Below are positions 33,501 to 45,665 of a DNA stretch of 64,000 bases, piece after piece. The notes beneath the pieces were generated by a model. The model saw only the letters and a program-made list of their open reading frames with translations. It made no database searches and was not told the origin of the DNA. A program made the translations under genes and the position numbers. The stretch lies in assembly GCF_009730915.1 (NCBI RefSeq), contig NC_052487.1, positions 3,435,928-3,499,927 on the forward strand. The letters run 5' to 3'. The stretch is from Dioscorea cayenensis subsp. rotundata. Its lineage: Eukaryota; Streptophyta; Magnoliopsida; Dioscoreales; Dioscoreaceae. How positions within the stretch are numbered: the stretch's first letter is position 1; each line of letters begins with the position of its first letter.

Positions 33501-36500
33501 GCATGAATGAGGATGATATCAAAGGCATGAATTTGAAAAACAGGGAGGTTTTTTGCGGTATCTTGAAACCTTCAGGGTCCTGAAGGTCCATTGGAAATTT
33601 CCCAAGGAACCCCAAAGTATTTTTATAACAATGCCAAAAAATTTGACCAGAGTCAAGTTAGCCAGACGGTCCCTGAGAATAGAGAACAGATACAACTTGT
33701 TTGCTCAATAGCATGTACAGACTTGGATAGTAGTGGTATTAAACCTGTCGAATAAATGTTGATTTACCACCCATGTTTGGACCTGTGATGATCTGAAACC
33801 AGCTCTTCCCACGCACCTAAAAGGTTTTTCATAAAGAAAGTCAAAAGACGAGTAAGTATTTGGGAATTTATGGAAGCTCTTCCAGAGGGACGCTTACGAG
33901 AGTACAGTCATTAGGTATAAAATTCACACCATCTTGAGCTTCAACACAAGGATGCCTACTTCCTTCAAGAATAATGTCTCCTCTATCCTGTCACATAAAA
34001 TAATAATGATAAAATCCAGGGCATAGTAAGTGAATGCATGTGAATGTACCAGTACCGAAAAATTCTCACTGATGGGGTGACGTCTGGTCTCACATACGCT
34101 ATAGGACAGCTAATAGCAAGATCAGCAAAGCTTAGCAACACATCAAGCTCGGACAGGATCCCAGCTAATGTCTCAAACAACTGCAAACATGATGCTTCAA
34201 TAAATCATAAATCATGCAAAAAAATAGAAGCCTTCAAGGAAACTCATCTTCAAAATACCTCAGAGAATGTAGCTGAAGTATCAACCACTCGAGCAACAAG
34301 CCCTTTCTGATAACTTGTATATTCACTTAACAACTTTTGATATTGATCCCCTAACTTCTTCAGCTTAGAGTTTGTAAATTTAACTCCATCTTTTCGCGTT
34401 TCAAGGATGATAAAATTAGCATTGAGCTTTTTCCTGACCTTCTGCTCCTCTTTCTTTGTGATCCTAAAGGCATGACCAAATTGTGTACCTTTTTCCAACT
34501 TCAAAGCTTTATCAAGAGAAAGGTCAAGATCATTTGCTGTTTGCTTGTGTAAATTATGTATCTGCTTCTCCACTGCACTCAGCTGATTTTTCAGCTCAGC
34601 CAAATTGGGATCATACCCTGGTGATATCATGTACTCTCCATTTTCAAGTTGATCAAGATCAACAGATACTTCAACCAAAGCAATGAACTTGTTCAATTGA
34701 TCATCACCCATCAAATATTCGAATGGAGCCAGGTATTTCTTTTGTATCAGATCAGAAAATTGCCCCTCATACTGCTCAAGTACACCTTTGATGTATGGAA
34801 CTCTAATGCATGACTGTATAAGATAATAAAGCATTTGGTATCAGCAGAAAAAAAAGTGGATAAAGCAATGAACTAAAAGCACAAATATAAATAAAGAACC
34901 TTGGAAGTTAGGGATGACATGCAAATATAAAGCAAAAAGTTTCTTAGTTTTAAGTAATAGCAAATCACCTGATAAAGTTTTATGACAGGCTGTAAATTGG
35001 CTGTTTTTTTCCTCAGATTATGTGTCAGACGCTCAACGTCAGAAATCCTTTTCAGATGCTGCCTTAATCCTTGGCGTAGCTCAGCATCCTCCACAAACGC
35101 CTGAACCAAATCCAGTCTACAATTGATTTCGTTAACGTCTAGCAATGGTTGTTTCAGCCACCTATTAAGCAATCTTTTACCCATCCCAGCAGTGCATGTT
35201 CTATTCATCAAACCAAACAAGCTGAAGTTCTTGTTTAAGTCAGTCTTATTCTCTACAACATTCAATGCCCTCATTGCAGCAGAGTCTAATCTCATGTAGC
35301 TATCTAGATTGTACTTTTGAATGCTATAATTTCCATAGTTACTGTCATCAGCAAGCAATTCAGCATATGACAATAATGCTCCAAGGGCACCTAAAGCAAA
35401 TTCAAAATCCGAGAGGAGATCACGGACAGGTTCGATTGAACCTCTTATGATCCTGCTGAGATCCTGCACAAGATCCCTGGATTTGAACTCAGATTTCTTT
35501 CTTTCAGTCAAAAGGACACCACATCTGGACAATGCCTCATGAAGATTTTTCAATTCTGATGCCTTTCCACTTTCCATGGGTAAAAGACACTCCTTGCAAC
35601 CAAGAGCAACCAAAAGCGACTCTACATTTGTGAACTGGCTATCATCCAGGAACTCCGCCATGCCAAGCTTTCTTTTGGTCATATCCACAAAACTCATACC
35701 CACAGTGCACTGATTTTCACGGAAAATAGGAAACAGTGCAACGGTGACTGGGGTATCCTGCATATCATTATTGGCAAATAATATATCTTCAAAGCTACCA
35801 ATGTTACCCGGAGTGCCAGATTTACACAATCTCCAATTTGACCCACTACCCTCATAGGCCTCCAAAGTATGATCAGTCCTCTCCAACAAAAGATCACGGG
35901 CTATAGTTTCAAACATATTCTTGTTCACACTCACACTGGAAAGAGCATCAGGTCCACTACCCAGTTGTCGCAAAGCAGTAGTTGTATGGTAATATGTCTT
36001 CGAGATGAAAAGCGCATTCTCGCCATGAGCAGTATAATAATCCTGAGGGTGTCATGATTTCCAGGCATTTGTCAAAGAAAATAGTCAGAGAAATAAGAAA
36101 GAATCAACTTCAAAAGAAGGCAAACTTCACACAAAAATATGGGGTACATCCAATTTGTAGCATATCATATATACCAACTGGAAATAATATCTAAAGGAAA
36201 TGAGGAAGGAAATAAACTACATAAACATGTTCTCAATTAGAAACAAGGTGATCAAAAACAAACTTATTAGGTGACAGATGAAGAAGAAAGAAAGAAAAAT
36301 GCTCAGATATAACCCGTAAAATCAAGAAACTTGCGCTTGATCAAAGCACCTTTTTGAAAAAGGACACACACAGAAAATATAATCTGATGATAAGCAATGT
36401 TTTCATGTTTGCGCAGTCAATGAACAAAGAAGATACACTGAAAACAATAAAAAAAAATCGCACAAATGAACTAACCCGACGATCAAAGAACCGCACAGCC

Positions 36501-36777
36501 CTCGAGTCCTACAAAAGCAAATATAATCAGATACATAGACATCAAAAGAACAAAATTTAAAAGCAAACATGGTTCCTACTCACACGAGGAAGGGTTTTGA
36601 AGAAAGAAATGAACCCTTGAGCCTGCTTCGCATCTGACAAACACCAAAACCCCATCACAAAACCAAATAACCAAATTAAAACAATCCATTCGAGATCAAA
36701 GAAGAAAAACCGAAGCTTTGTGTTCCGAGAATACCTAATTTGAGCTCCGGCAGCCTCTTGGACTCCTCTGCTTCCAT
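30506..36777 (-). CDS. MSH2: DNA mismatch repair protein MSH2
   Basis: The full minus-strand MSH2 gene. Exons with matching phases and GT-AG borders: 36735-36777, 36584-36633, 36476-36508, 34969-36042, 34259-34813, 34070-34180, 33898-33988, 33745-33816, 32937-33047, 32055-32181, 31621-31796, 30912-31046 and 30506-30706. They code for about 925 residues, close to the Arabidopsis length of 937. MSH2 is the common subunit of MutS-alpha, -beta and the plant MSH7 heterodimer, binding mismatches and loops in nuclear DNA. Seen directly: N-terminus [14 protein letters not shown], lever and clamp regions in the two long exons, Walker [10 protein letters not shown] in exon 8 (about residue 664), Walker [13 protein letters not shown] in exon 10 (about 739), FATHFHEL in exon 11, and C-terminus WLQQFF. 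Oddity: exon 7 reads LEG then needs one base removed from an AAA run (about 33959-33962) to continue SRHPC, so the gene as assembled is frameshifted. This is either an assembly error or a real null allele. Confidence 0.95.
33130..33700. repeat. Repeat-like insert in an MSH2 intron
   Basis: The intron between exons 8 and 9 contains a stretch whose ends resemble each other loosely in inverted orientation (AAAGTATTTG...AAGTCCCTCC and GGAGG...CTTCAGG...CAAAGTATTTTTAT). It looks like an old MITE, but I could not define terminal repeats or a target duplication. Confidence 0.25.
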
Positions 36778-36960
36778 TTCGCCCAACGAAGAGCAACGAA
36801 ACTAGGGTTTTGGGGAGGGATTTGGGAATGCTTCGCGTCCGCGAAGTGTTTGTTGATTTGACGCAAAGAACTCGTGGCGGGAAAACTAGGGTTTCGCGCG
36901 TACCCGTTTTTGGGATTCGGAGCCCGCAATTAAGCCCATGAGCCCAATACAACAAGAAAG
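36778..36960 (-). promoter_or_regulatory. MSH2 promoter with E2F, telo-box and site II motifs
   Basis: Upstream of the MSH2 start there are two E2F-type sites: GCGGGAAA (36877-36884) and TTTCGCGC (36892-36899). Two telo-box-like TAGGGTTT copies lie at about 36803-36810 and 36887-36894, and three AGCCCA (site II, TGGGCT on the minus strand) copies lie within about 36933-36966. This combination is established for plant genes expressed in S phase and proliferating cells, and fits a replication-coupled repair gene. Confidence 0.65.
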
Positions 36961-37609
36961 CCCAAAGCCTGTTTAGCTAATTGCTCAATTAAATTTCTTT
37001 TTTTTTTCACCTTCATATTAAATTATTATCTTCAATTTGTTTTGAGACAGCCTACTCATATTTCCCCATTTTTTTAACACGAAAAAATATGTATTTTTAT
37101 GAATCATTAAAAAACATCATAAATGATTTTTTTAAATCAAAATTAATAATTTTCTATTTCTACACTGTTTTGAAATTTTTTTTTAAAAGGTTTGCTCTTT
37201 GTTAACCCAACCGTGATATTAATCCATTGGTTTTGTGAGACAAGTTTCTTGGTACTTTTTTTTAATATTAGTTATTTTTAAATAAATATTAATACTTTTT
37301 TTAGTTCATAGATATTTATTAATTATAATCTACCATGAATAAATCACCATATATTGAAAGTTGAACCATCAACCTCCCACATAAAAATCAAATATTTTGA
37401 CTACTCAACCATTGTAATATCCATCCTAAGCAGTTATGATTATGTTGTTATTTTAATCACAATCTCAATTTATGACGTATTAGTAACTCATAACATTTAT
37501 TATATATATATATATATATATATATTCCTTATCTATACATAATGTTAATCCTATCACATAATAATCTCAATGATCAACGCATGGTATTCTTTCATTACAG
37601 ACCGTAGCC

Positions 37610-37660
<51 letters not shown>

Positions 37661-38668
37661 GTAATGGAGTGTATAGTCACATGTCAAAGTATGATCCAAA
37701 CTAAACGTGGCCACCGGCAAGAATGCATTTAAGGCTAAGTAATGCATACCCGTTATTCATTTTTAAAGATTAATAAGAAACAACTAATGATAAAAGAAAA
37801 CTCAAGTTTGAAATGAAAGAAAAAATGACAAGGTAAAGGTTCATAGTTGAATAATATTTTTTCTTTTTTACTTCTGCATGAAAACATGGAAATATCTAAC
37901 ATTTTTTTTCAAACTCTCTGGTACAACTTTAAGAATGGTGTGATTGTATAATAAATAAAAAACAAATAATCATTCAAAAAAACTCAAAATTGAAATGAAA
38001 GAAAAAGGACAAGAAAAATGATCAAAGTGGAATCATTGTAGTGTTTACTTATGCATGGAAATATATATATATATATATATATATATTTTCTCATGCTCTA
38101 TGATATATTACTTCAAAAATGGTGTGTGTATAATAGGATCATCTTCAATATAGAAATAAACAAATGGTGTGATGTGACTTCATGTGATGGAGGTTAATTA
38201 ATATAAACTATGGTGCCTTATTTAATATAGGTTACAATTTAAAGTCAAAAGCTATATTTGACCTAAAGTTTTTTTATATATAATAGAGTGTATCAGTCAC
38301 ATGTCAAAGAATGGTCCAAACTATATGTGACCAAAGATGCAATCATGGCAAAGTAATGCATGGCCATTCATTTTCAAAGATAAATATGAAGCAATTAATT
38401 ATCAAAAATAAAAAAAAAAAGTTTGAATGAAAGAAAAAGGACAAGAAAAAGAATTAAAATTGAATAATGGTGGCTTTTAATTTTGCATTGAAACATGGAA
38501 ATATCTAACTTTTTTTTACAAACTCTCTTATAAGACTTTAAAAATGGTGAATTTGTATAACAAATAAGAAACAATTAATCATTCAAAACTAAAATTTGAA
38601 ATGAAAAAAAAAGGACAAGAAAAATTATCCGAGTTGAATCATGGTGGTGTTTAATTACTTATGCATAG

Positions 38669-38703
<35 letters not shown>

Positions 38704-40409
38704 TCTCATGCTCTATAATATGACTTTAAGAATGGTGTGCGTATAATAAGATCATATTCAAGATAGAAAAAAACAAATGGTGTGATGTGAGTTCATGTGA
38801 TGGGGGTTAATTAATATGAACTAGGGTGGCCTTACTTAATACAAGTTACAACTTAAAGTCAACAGCTATATATGATCAAAAATTTTGACAAGATGGCTAT
38901 TTTGAATCGTTTAACACAAATGTCCATTAACATGCGATTAAACAATAATGATATTTTTAAAAATTAATAAATAAAAATATACCCACTCTTTAACAAACTC
39001 AAAAAATACTAAGCCAGTATGCATATATATATATATATATATATAAGCTTAACATTAATCAAGCTATGTATATATGTATATATATATTGTTAGTTAGTTT
39101 AAAATTTCTTTTTATAAAACCTGAGTTTATATTAGTATAATTTTTTTTAGGAATATTTTATTATTTTTTAAAAACCAAATAGTTTAAAAATGAACATATT
39201 TTCTTTATTTTTTTATGTCAAATATCTAAATAAAATTTTATTTTTTACATTATTGTTATTTTTATTTTGTTTATAATTGCTTGTAACATTGTGATAATTG
39301 GATTTTTTTTTTAGTAAATTAATCAGAATCCTATCGTTGTTACCAAGTAATTTAAAGTAATGTTAAAGAAAATACTCAAAAGTTTAAAGTTATCACCACC
39401 AAATTATGAATGTGGAAAATGCTAATGTTAATGTTAAGTTCCTTTTTTAAGTTTGCCGGTGTGGGTATGTATGCAATTTAATATCTTGTTACATTTTCAT
39501 TTAATATTTTTTTACTGAAAATTTTATTTATGTGGTTCTCTTCTTTAAAAATATCAATTTTCTAAGCCTTTTTAGTATTTGGAATATTTAGATAATTATA
39601 ATATTTTTTGACCCAGTGGGAGGAATATATTTTTTTTATCCATTGTAATTAATGGAATTGAGAATTATGTTTTCCTAGCTATTATAACCGAATTGATCTA
39701 AAGATTAAGGCAATAAAAAAGAAACACAATGCAAGAGCACTAAACACAACGAAATATAAAATATGATAATAAAAAAAAAAAAAAGAAGATCCACATTAGA
39801 TGTCCTAGAAAACAACAATGCGGGGAGAAAACTTTAACCTGCATGTTAATGAAGATATCCAATAATATGGGAAGAAGGAATTACAATGCATGTTCTTGAT
39901 GGCAACAAAAAACGCTTGTGTTAGGAACAAAACATATATTAGCTTAACTAACTCAATAATTACAAAATGGCTTATGTTTCAAATTCATAACTTTTTTATG
40001 TGGCTAACCATTACATTTTACATAACTTCATTTGGGCTAACCCAAATTATTGAGATAAACTCAACACTCGTTTTTGGTGTCTTGGTTTGTCTCACAACAT
40101 TCGACCTAGTAATCAAAATGGTAGGTGTGATTTTATACATCAATTTTGTTAAACAAATGTTTTTTTATGAATTAGCTAGCTATAGCTAGAATTTAGGCTT
40201 TTATTATGTTTTGTAAAGTTGTTTCCCACTAAGCTAGTTGTTTTCCATCTTGAATTTAGGCTTCTGAAACATACCTGTATAAATTTAACACATCGTGATA
40301 GATGAATTGTGAGAGAAGTTTGAGCATTTCCCTTCTTCATATTTCTGTCCCTTCTTTACAAATTTTTATCTGATGGGGTTGAATGTACCAACACTTGAAT
40401 AATACGGTT

Positions 40410-40464
<55 letters not shown>

Positions 40465-41278
40465 GTTTCAATTTTGAGATAAATAATTCATTTAGCATGT
40501 TTTTTTTTTAGTTTTTTTTTATAGATATAAAGAAAGCATGTGTCATAGGCATACAGGTTTCTTAAATATACCATGCACCCGCCATTGCGCAAGAGATCAG
40601 ATGTCAAGCTAATTATACATATAAATTTTATGTTCACTCAATTTGTAAAACTTAATTTGTCCTTTATTTTTTGTCATATTATTTTAAGATAGAATCATGA
40701 TTTATTTTGTAATTTATAAGTCATTTATAAAAATAATCACAAATATGAAAGAAAACTTTGCTCCAAGCTTATGACCACTTAAACAAAAAAGAGTATGTTT
40801 ATTTAAATTATTTGTCGATGGGAGTATTTTTTGTGTATAAAAATACTTTGAATATTAATCATGATGTATATGATTTGATTATTTGATTAATTTTTGAAAA
40901 AAAAAAAACAAATATTGACTAAATGCATGTGCTAGTGTTTATTTCTAAAGCTTGTTCTATAGGACTGATCGGTAAAGAGTTTTTACGCTTTTATTGTTTT
41001 CCTTTATTTGTCATGTGGGTTTTCATATTCATAGAAAATTGAATTTTTTGTGTATAGGTTGTTTCAATTTTGTGATAGTTACTTATTTTTTTTTTAAAAA
41101 TTGTTACAATAAAAACATTCTTAAATTATAAAAGTGTGTGTGTGTATATATATTCTAAATATACTTCTTGGGTTAAAATCATATTAGATCAAGTTCACTT
41201 TATTTTTATTTTCAACTACACTATCTACCATTGAAGTACAATTTGTTTAGTATTTGTTTGATGTCTTAAAAAAAGAAT
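36960..41278. other. AT-rich intergenic DNA
   Basis: No supported gene. Simple repeats are a TA tract at about 37500-37525, a TTA tract at 37609-37657, TA tracts at about 38060-38086, 38672-38701 and 39022-39045, and a long TA tract at about 40413-40460. A large diverged duplication is listed separately. Confidence 0.45.
37661..38890. repeat. Diverged tandem duplication, about 0.6 kb period
   Basis: AGTCACATGTCAAAG at 37675 recurs at 38295, and CAAATGGTGTGATGTG at 38161 recurs at 38774, giving an offset of 613-620 bp over the whole unit. Each copy also contains AAAGGACAAGAAAAA, a central TA tract and TCTCATGCTCTATRATAT. Non-coding. The copies differ by many substitutions and small indels, so the duplication is not recent. 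Confidence 0.7.
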
Positions 41279-43847
41279 TGTCACGCCCCGAATCTGGAGC
41301 ATTGACAAACGGCCGCGTACCTACAAGGTCATGACCAAGTAGGCACGCAATGCCTCAAAACTTGTCTCACACTAGATAGCATAACATCTAACAAAGACAT
41401 TAACTTTCAAAACAACATAGAGGCACAATGCCCGAAATATGACAAAAACAAATAAGAAGTGTCTTATATGACATTAAACATAAGACAAAAGTTCTAAGTC
41501 CATAACAAGGGAAGATTATTAACTTGAAATAAAACTAGGTAGCGACTTGCTCAACGACCCCGCTAAGCTGTCCACCACCCAACCCTACTCCTGATCTGAA
41601 AGAGAGAGAGAACAATTTAATGAGCATGAGAGCCCAGTAAGCAACCACTAAAAATATCGGGATCACAAAAATGTTCAATAATTTCTAAAAACATACAAAA
41701 TGTAACAAAGCGGAATAAATAACAAAGTGAAATTTAGAAATCGAAAATAAATCATAACAGATTTACTTTACCAAAATAACAAGCATATATGTCCCCCAAC
41801 AACTAATGCCAAAACAAAATATCATAACTCATTTATTTAAACTCGGTGACCCGAGTCGGATTTCAGAACTCATAGGTTTACCCTCGGTGACCCGAGCCAG
41901 GATATCAGAAGCCATTATTCTTCACCGACGGAACAGTGCGAAACTATAGTTTCTATGTCAGAAGTACGTGTCGACACGGTCAGTGTTTAACCCCCAGTGA
42001 CAGGGTTATTGCACAGTTAATTGGGGACTACGAGTTTCTATAACAAAAATATGTCGGTATGTCCAAAATTATTGTCAACACAAAAAAAAATACTGAAATT
42101 CGGTGATCCCATTTTTCTAACAAAAATTAATCCAATTATATCAAATAATCAACTATCACCTAACATAATATTCCACATAATAAAAATTATTTAAATCCGA
42201 AATAGCATTAAAACAATTATAGCATTTCTCAAAGACTTCTTAAATGCAAATGTTCAGAATTAAACAAATAATTCACAAAAACAAAAACTACTGAATCCGG
42301 GTTTAAGCCCATCATAATTACAAAAATAAATAATTAATGTAAAATTTTTTTTATAAAAGCTCACAGGAGTCAGAACATATGTTATTATAAATCTGATAAA
42401 ATAAATAAATAAATTCTCACAAAAGTCAGAATATATGATCAAAACTTCATATATATTAAATAAAATTTAATTGAATGAATAAATGAATAATAATAATAAT
42501 GATAATAACAGTAAACCATTACCAAAAATAATTAAGTGAACAAATCAAAATGGCAATTTATCAAAAGTCAAAAGTCTATATACTGATATTTATATGTGGT
42601 ATGCTTACTTGACTAGCTAACACCAAAACTATAAGCACCACGAAATTAGGCTTTCACAGAACACCCTATATTTGAGAGTACATTCCAACGTATTAAAACG
42701 CTAAACATGCTACAAATACACAGGAATATACAGTGGATCAAATTCCTACCCTAACTATCATAATACTTAAAACATTCAATAGTCCAATATATACATGTAT
42801 TTTAACAACTTATCTACAGAACCTTCACTATTCCTTATAACTTAAGTAAATATAGTACTTAAAACAATTAATCAATCATAATATATATATATATATATAT
42901 ATGGACTGCATAACCTAAAACATTTTGATTCAATACATCAAAATTCGGTAGAACTTTCTGTTTACAAAACTATGCATCATTTTAATAAAAAGCAACATAT
43001 TTTACACTAAACACAACATCATAACCCATAACTTAATATATATGTATGAATATATTTTCTAAATCAATGGACGCCACACACAGCCAGCACATTAATTCAA
43101 TAATAATAATACTAATAATACGAAATGGACGCCACACACACAACCAGCACATTAATTCAAAAATAATAATATGAAGTAAAATAAAACTGAATTTAAAAGA
43201 AACATATATATATATATATATATATATTATTTTTATCAAAACAAGAATAATTAAGCATGAACGGAGGCATTAACAAATTTGCAATTCAATGTTGAAAAAT
43301 TCATTGAGCAAAGGCCAGTATCAATATGAGATAATCAATCCACTAGGCATACAATATAACCCTAATCAAGATCAATAAACGATGCCACGACAAGATCTAG
43401 AAAATAAAAAAATTCCCCCACTTAATCCCTAAATAAAACATTAACAATACCACAACAAAATCTAGGAGGTAAATTACACCACTTAACCCTAGATCTAGGA
43501 AGCATTAGATCTAGGAAGAGAACGCTTACCTCCCAACGATAACAACACAACCTTTGACGAAGAGGCCTATCTCCGTCCTCGCCACCGACACCACACACAC
43601 CAAAAAGAAAAGAGGAGAAGAAAGAGACAAGATCTCTCCCTCTTTCTTGGTCCAAACGGAAATCTATTTCGGGAGAAACAAAGAGATAGCGGCTAGGGTT
43701 TGAAAACCTAATAAGGTAAGAAAAATTAAGAGAAAAGAAATATATATATTTAATAAAAAGGAAAGTTTCTTTTCCTCTTCCGTAACCACCATGCATGCAA
43801 AATAAATGAATTAAAAAAAAAAGAAAAAAAAACATGTGGGGCCCACA
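41279..43847 (-). mobile_element. Solo LTR of a long-LTR retrotransposon
   Basis: A 2569-bp unit begins TGTCACGCCCCGAATC and ends GGGGCCCACA, so in minus orientation it starts TGTG and ends GGGCGTGACA, a TG...CA LTR. Flanks are AGAAT (41274-41278) and AGAAC (43848-43852), a 4/5 match to a 5-bp duplication. There is no coding sequence or primer-binding site, and no second copy nearby, which suggests a solo LTR left by recombination. It ends in the same GGGCGTGACA as the LTR at 49769-52037, and both have a CT-rich leader with a splice-donor-like GGGAGGTAAGC. Internal CTCGGTGACCCGAG occurs twice (about 41843 and 41894). Confidence 0.6.
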
Positions 43848-43852
43848 AGAAC

Positions 43853-44927
43853 CTTGCTCGAGTATATCCTCCCATAGAAACTATATTTGTCTATATTATG
43901 GACTAACTTATATGAGTGAATTATTATTAATTAAGATTTAAATTATTTATTATGTAAAATAAATAAATTCAAATACTAATCATGTTATTTGTGGTTTGAT
44001 TATTATTTTTTTTATAAAGGCAATAAGCGCATTAAAATGAATATACAGGTATAAGGGTGGAACAGTTAAAGTAGCTTAGGCCTTGCTTGGATGGAGAGTG
44101 GGGTAGGTTCATAAAGTAAGGTAAGGGTTGAACTTATATCATGCTTGGGCAAGAGTAAAGTAAAGAAAAGTTATATAACTTTTTGTGTTTGGATTGAAGG
44201 TAAAAAAAAGTAAGGATTGGTACTAATATTATCAAAAAGTTATTGATATGTCTTGTGCTTCCAATATTTGTTATCCTAAAGTAAAAAACTATAAAATAAT
44301 TTTACCAAAATAGGATGCTTACCCTTTGAGATATACACTTAATAATAAAACAATATTAATTGTTTAATTAAAAAATAATGATTTTAAGAAAAACACCATT
44401 TATTATTAAATCGGAATAAATCAAAATACACATACACAATGTTTTATCACAATAAAACAAAATACACGTTTCATCAAAATATTCAAACCATATAATATTT
44501 TATCACAACAAAACAAATTAAACATTGGTTCATCCAAATAGTCAAAGTACATAATGTTTTATCACCACAAAACAAATTACACATTGTTTTATCAAAATAT
44601 TCAAAGAACATAATGTTTTATCACCACAAAACAAATTACACATAGTTTCATCAAGTTAAAGTAAGGTACATAATGTTTCATCAAGTTAAAACAAAATTAA
44701 AATAGTTCATTAATTTAAAGCAAGATTCACATTGTTTCACCAAGTTAAAACAAAATACAAATTGATTGTTTCATCAAGTTCAAGCAAGATGCACATTGTT
44801 TTATCAAGTTAGTCAATATGCATCCATCAAATTCTCCTACAAAAACAACAAAATGGTTGTCATGATTTAAGTAAATGTATAACAAATTATTCAACGTTGG
44901 AGAGGAAAAAGATATTAACCTCCCACT
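43853..44927. other. Intergenic DNA with a degenerate tandem repeat
   Basis: At about 44430-44830 a unit built on CACATTGTTTYATCAAGTTAAARCAAAAT recurs many times at roughly 30-70 bp spacing with changes. It probably belongs to the 3' region of the transposon-related pseudogene beside it. No other gene is supported. Confidence 0.4.
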
Positions 44928-45286
44928 TTAAACATGTGGTTCTACACCATGGCCCATCAACTTTAACAACAAGTTCTTATGATGCTCATTCGGGCATTTA
45001 ATGAAACCTTCCAACACCTTGGGATCTCTTATTATGAACATATAAGGATCGGACAAAAAAGGTTGCAAAAATCCTAAATCCGTAAGTATGCCCCACACAT
45101 CATACTCTTTGATTGCCTTTAGGTTCGCAAAACATTCCCTTATAACACTTTTTGTTGAGTCATTCACCACTTGAGATGATTCGATCATTGCATTTGTTGA
45201 TTCAAGTACACCTCGATCAAAACGTCATCCATAATAGAAGTCCATATCAATGTGCCATTGCCATCGTGAGTTTTCCTGTTTGACAT
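44928..45286 (-). pseudogene. Myb/SANT-like domain protein, internally deleted and frameshifted
   Basis: The N-terminal part, from ATG at 45286, reads WTSIMDDVLIEVYLNQQ, the opening helix of plant Myb/SANT-like proteins found as the second gene of PIF/Harbinger elements and in their domesticated relatives. It then runs to a stop at about 45188-45190. In another frame, 45188-44928 encodes a C-terminal type segment (STKSVIRECFANLKAIKEYD, then FLSDPYMFIIRDPKVLEGF) seen in the same proteins. The middle is missing and the two parts are out of frame, so this is a deleted pseudogene copy. No transposase partner is visible nearby. Confidence 0.55.
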
Positions 45287-45591
45287 ATTGCAAACTACAT
45301 CAACAGCAAACTTTGTTAACAATGACAATGAAAAAACACTATTAAGCACATGTAATATATCAAAATCATTAACTGAACTTTAATGAAAGAAATTATAAGG
45401 AGGAAGGTTAAAAAAAAAAAACCATGCATGATCTAATAAATATAAATATACTCCAACATCAATCACGGTCTTTGTCTAATTAATTACAAAGTAATAAGAA
45501 AATACAAAACCATTATGATAATATAAAACCAAAATAATATCTTAAAAACAAAAAAAAATCAAAATCCAAATAATATCTAAGGAAAATCAAA

Positions 45592-45665
<74 letters not shown>

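Noticed and set aside
43422-43835. Open frame of 137 residues on the minus strand
   Set aside because: It lies in the leader part of the solo LTR and has no recognisable domain.
44180-44215. TTTGGATTGAAGG resembling the start of miR159
   Set aside because: The match stops after 13 bases and no complementary arm is nearby.
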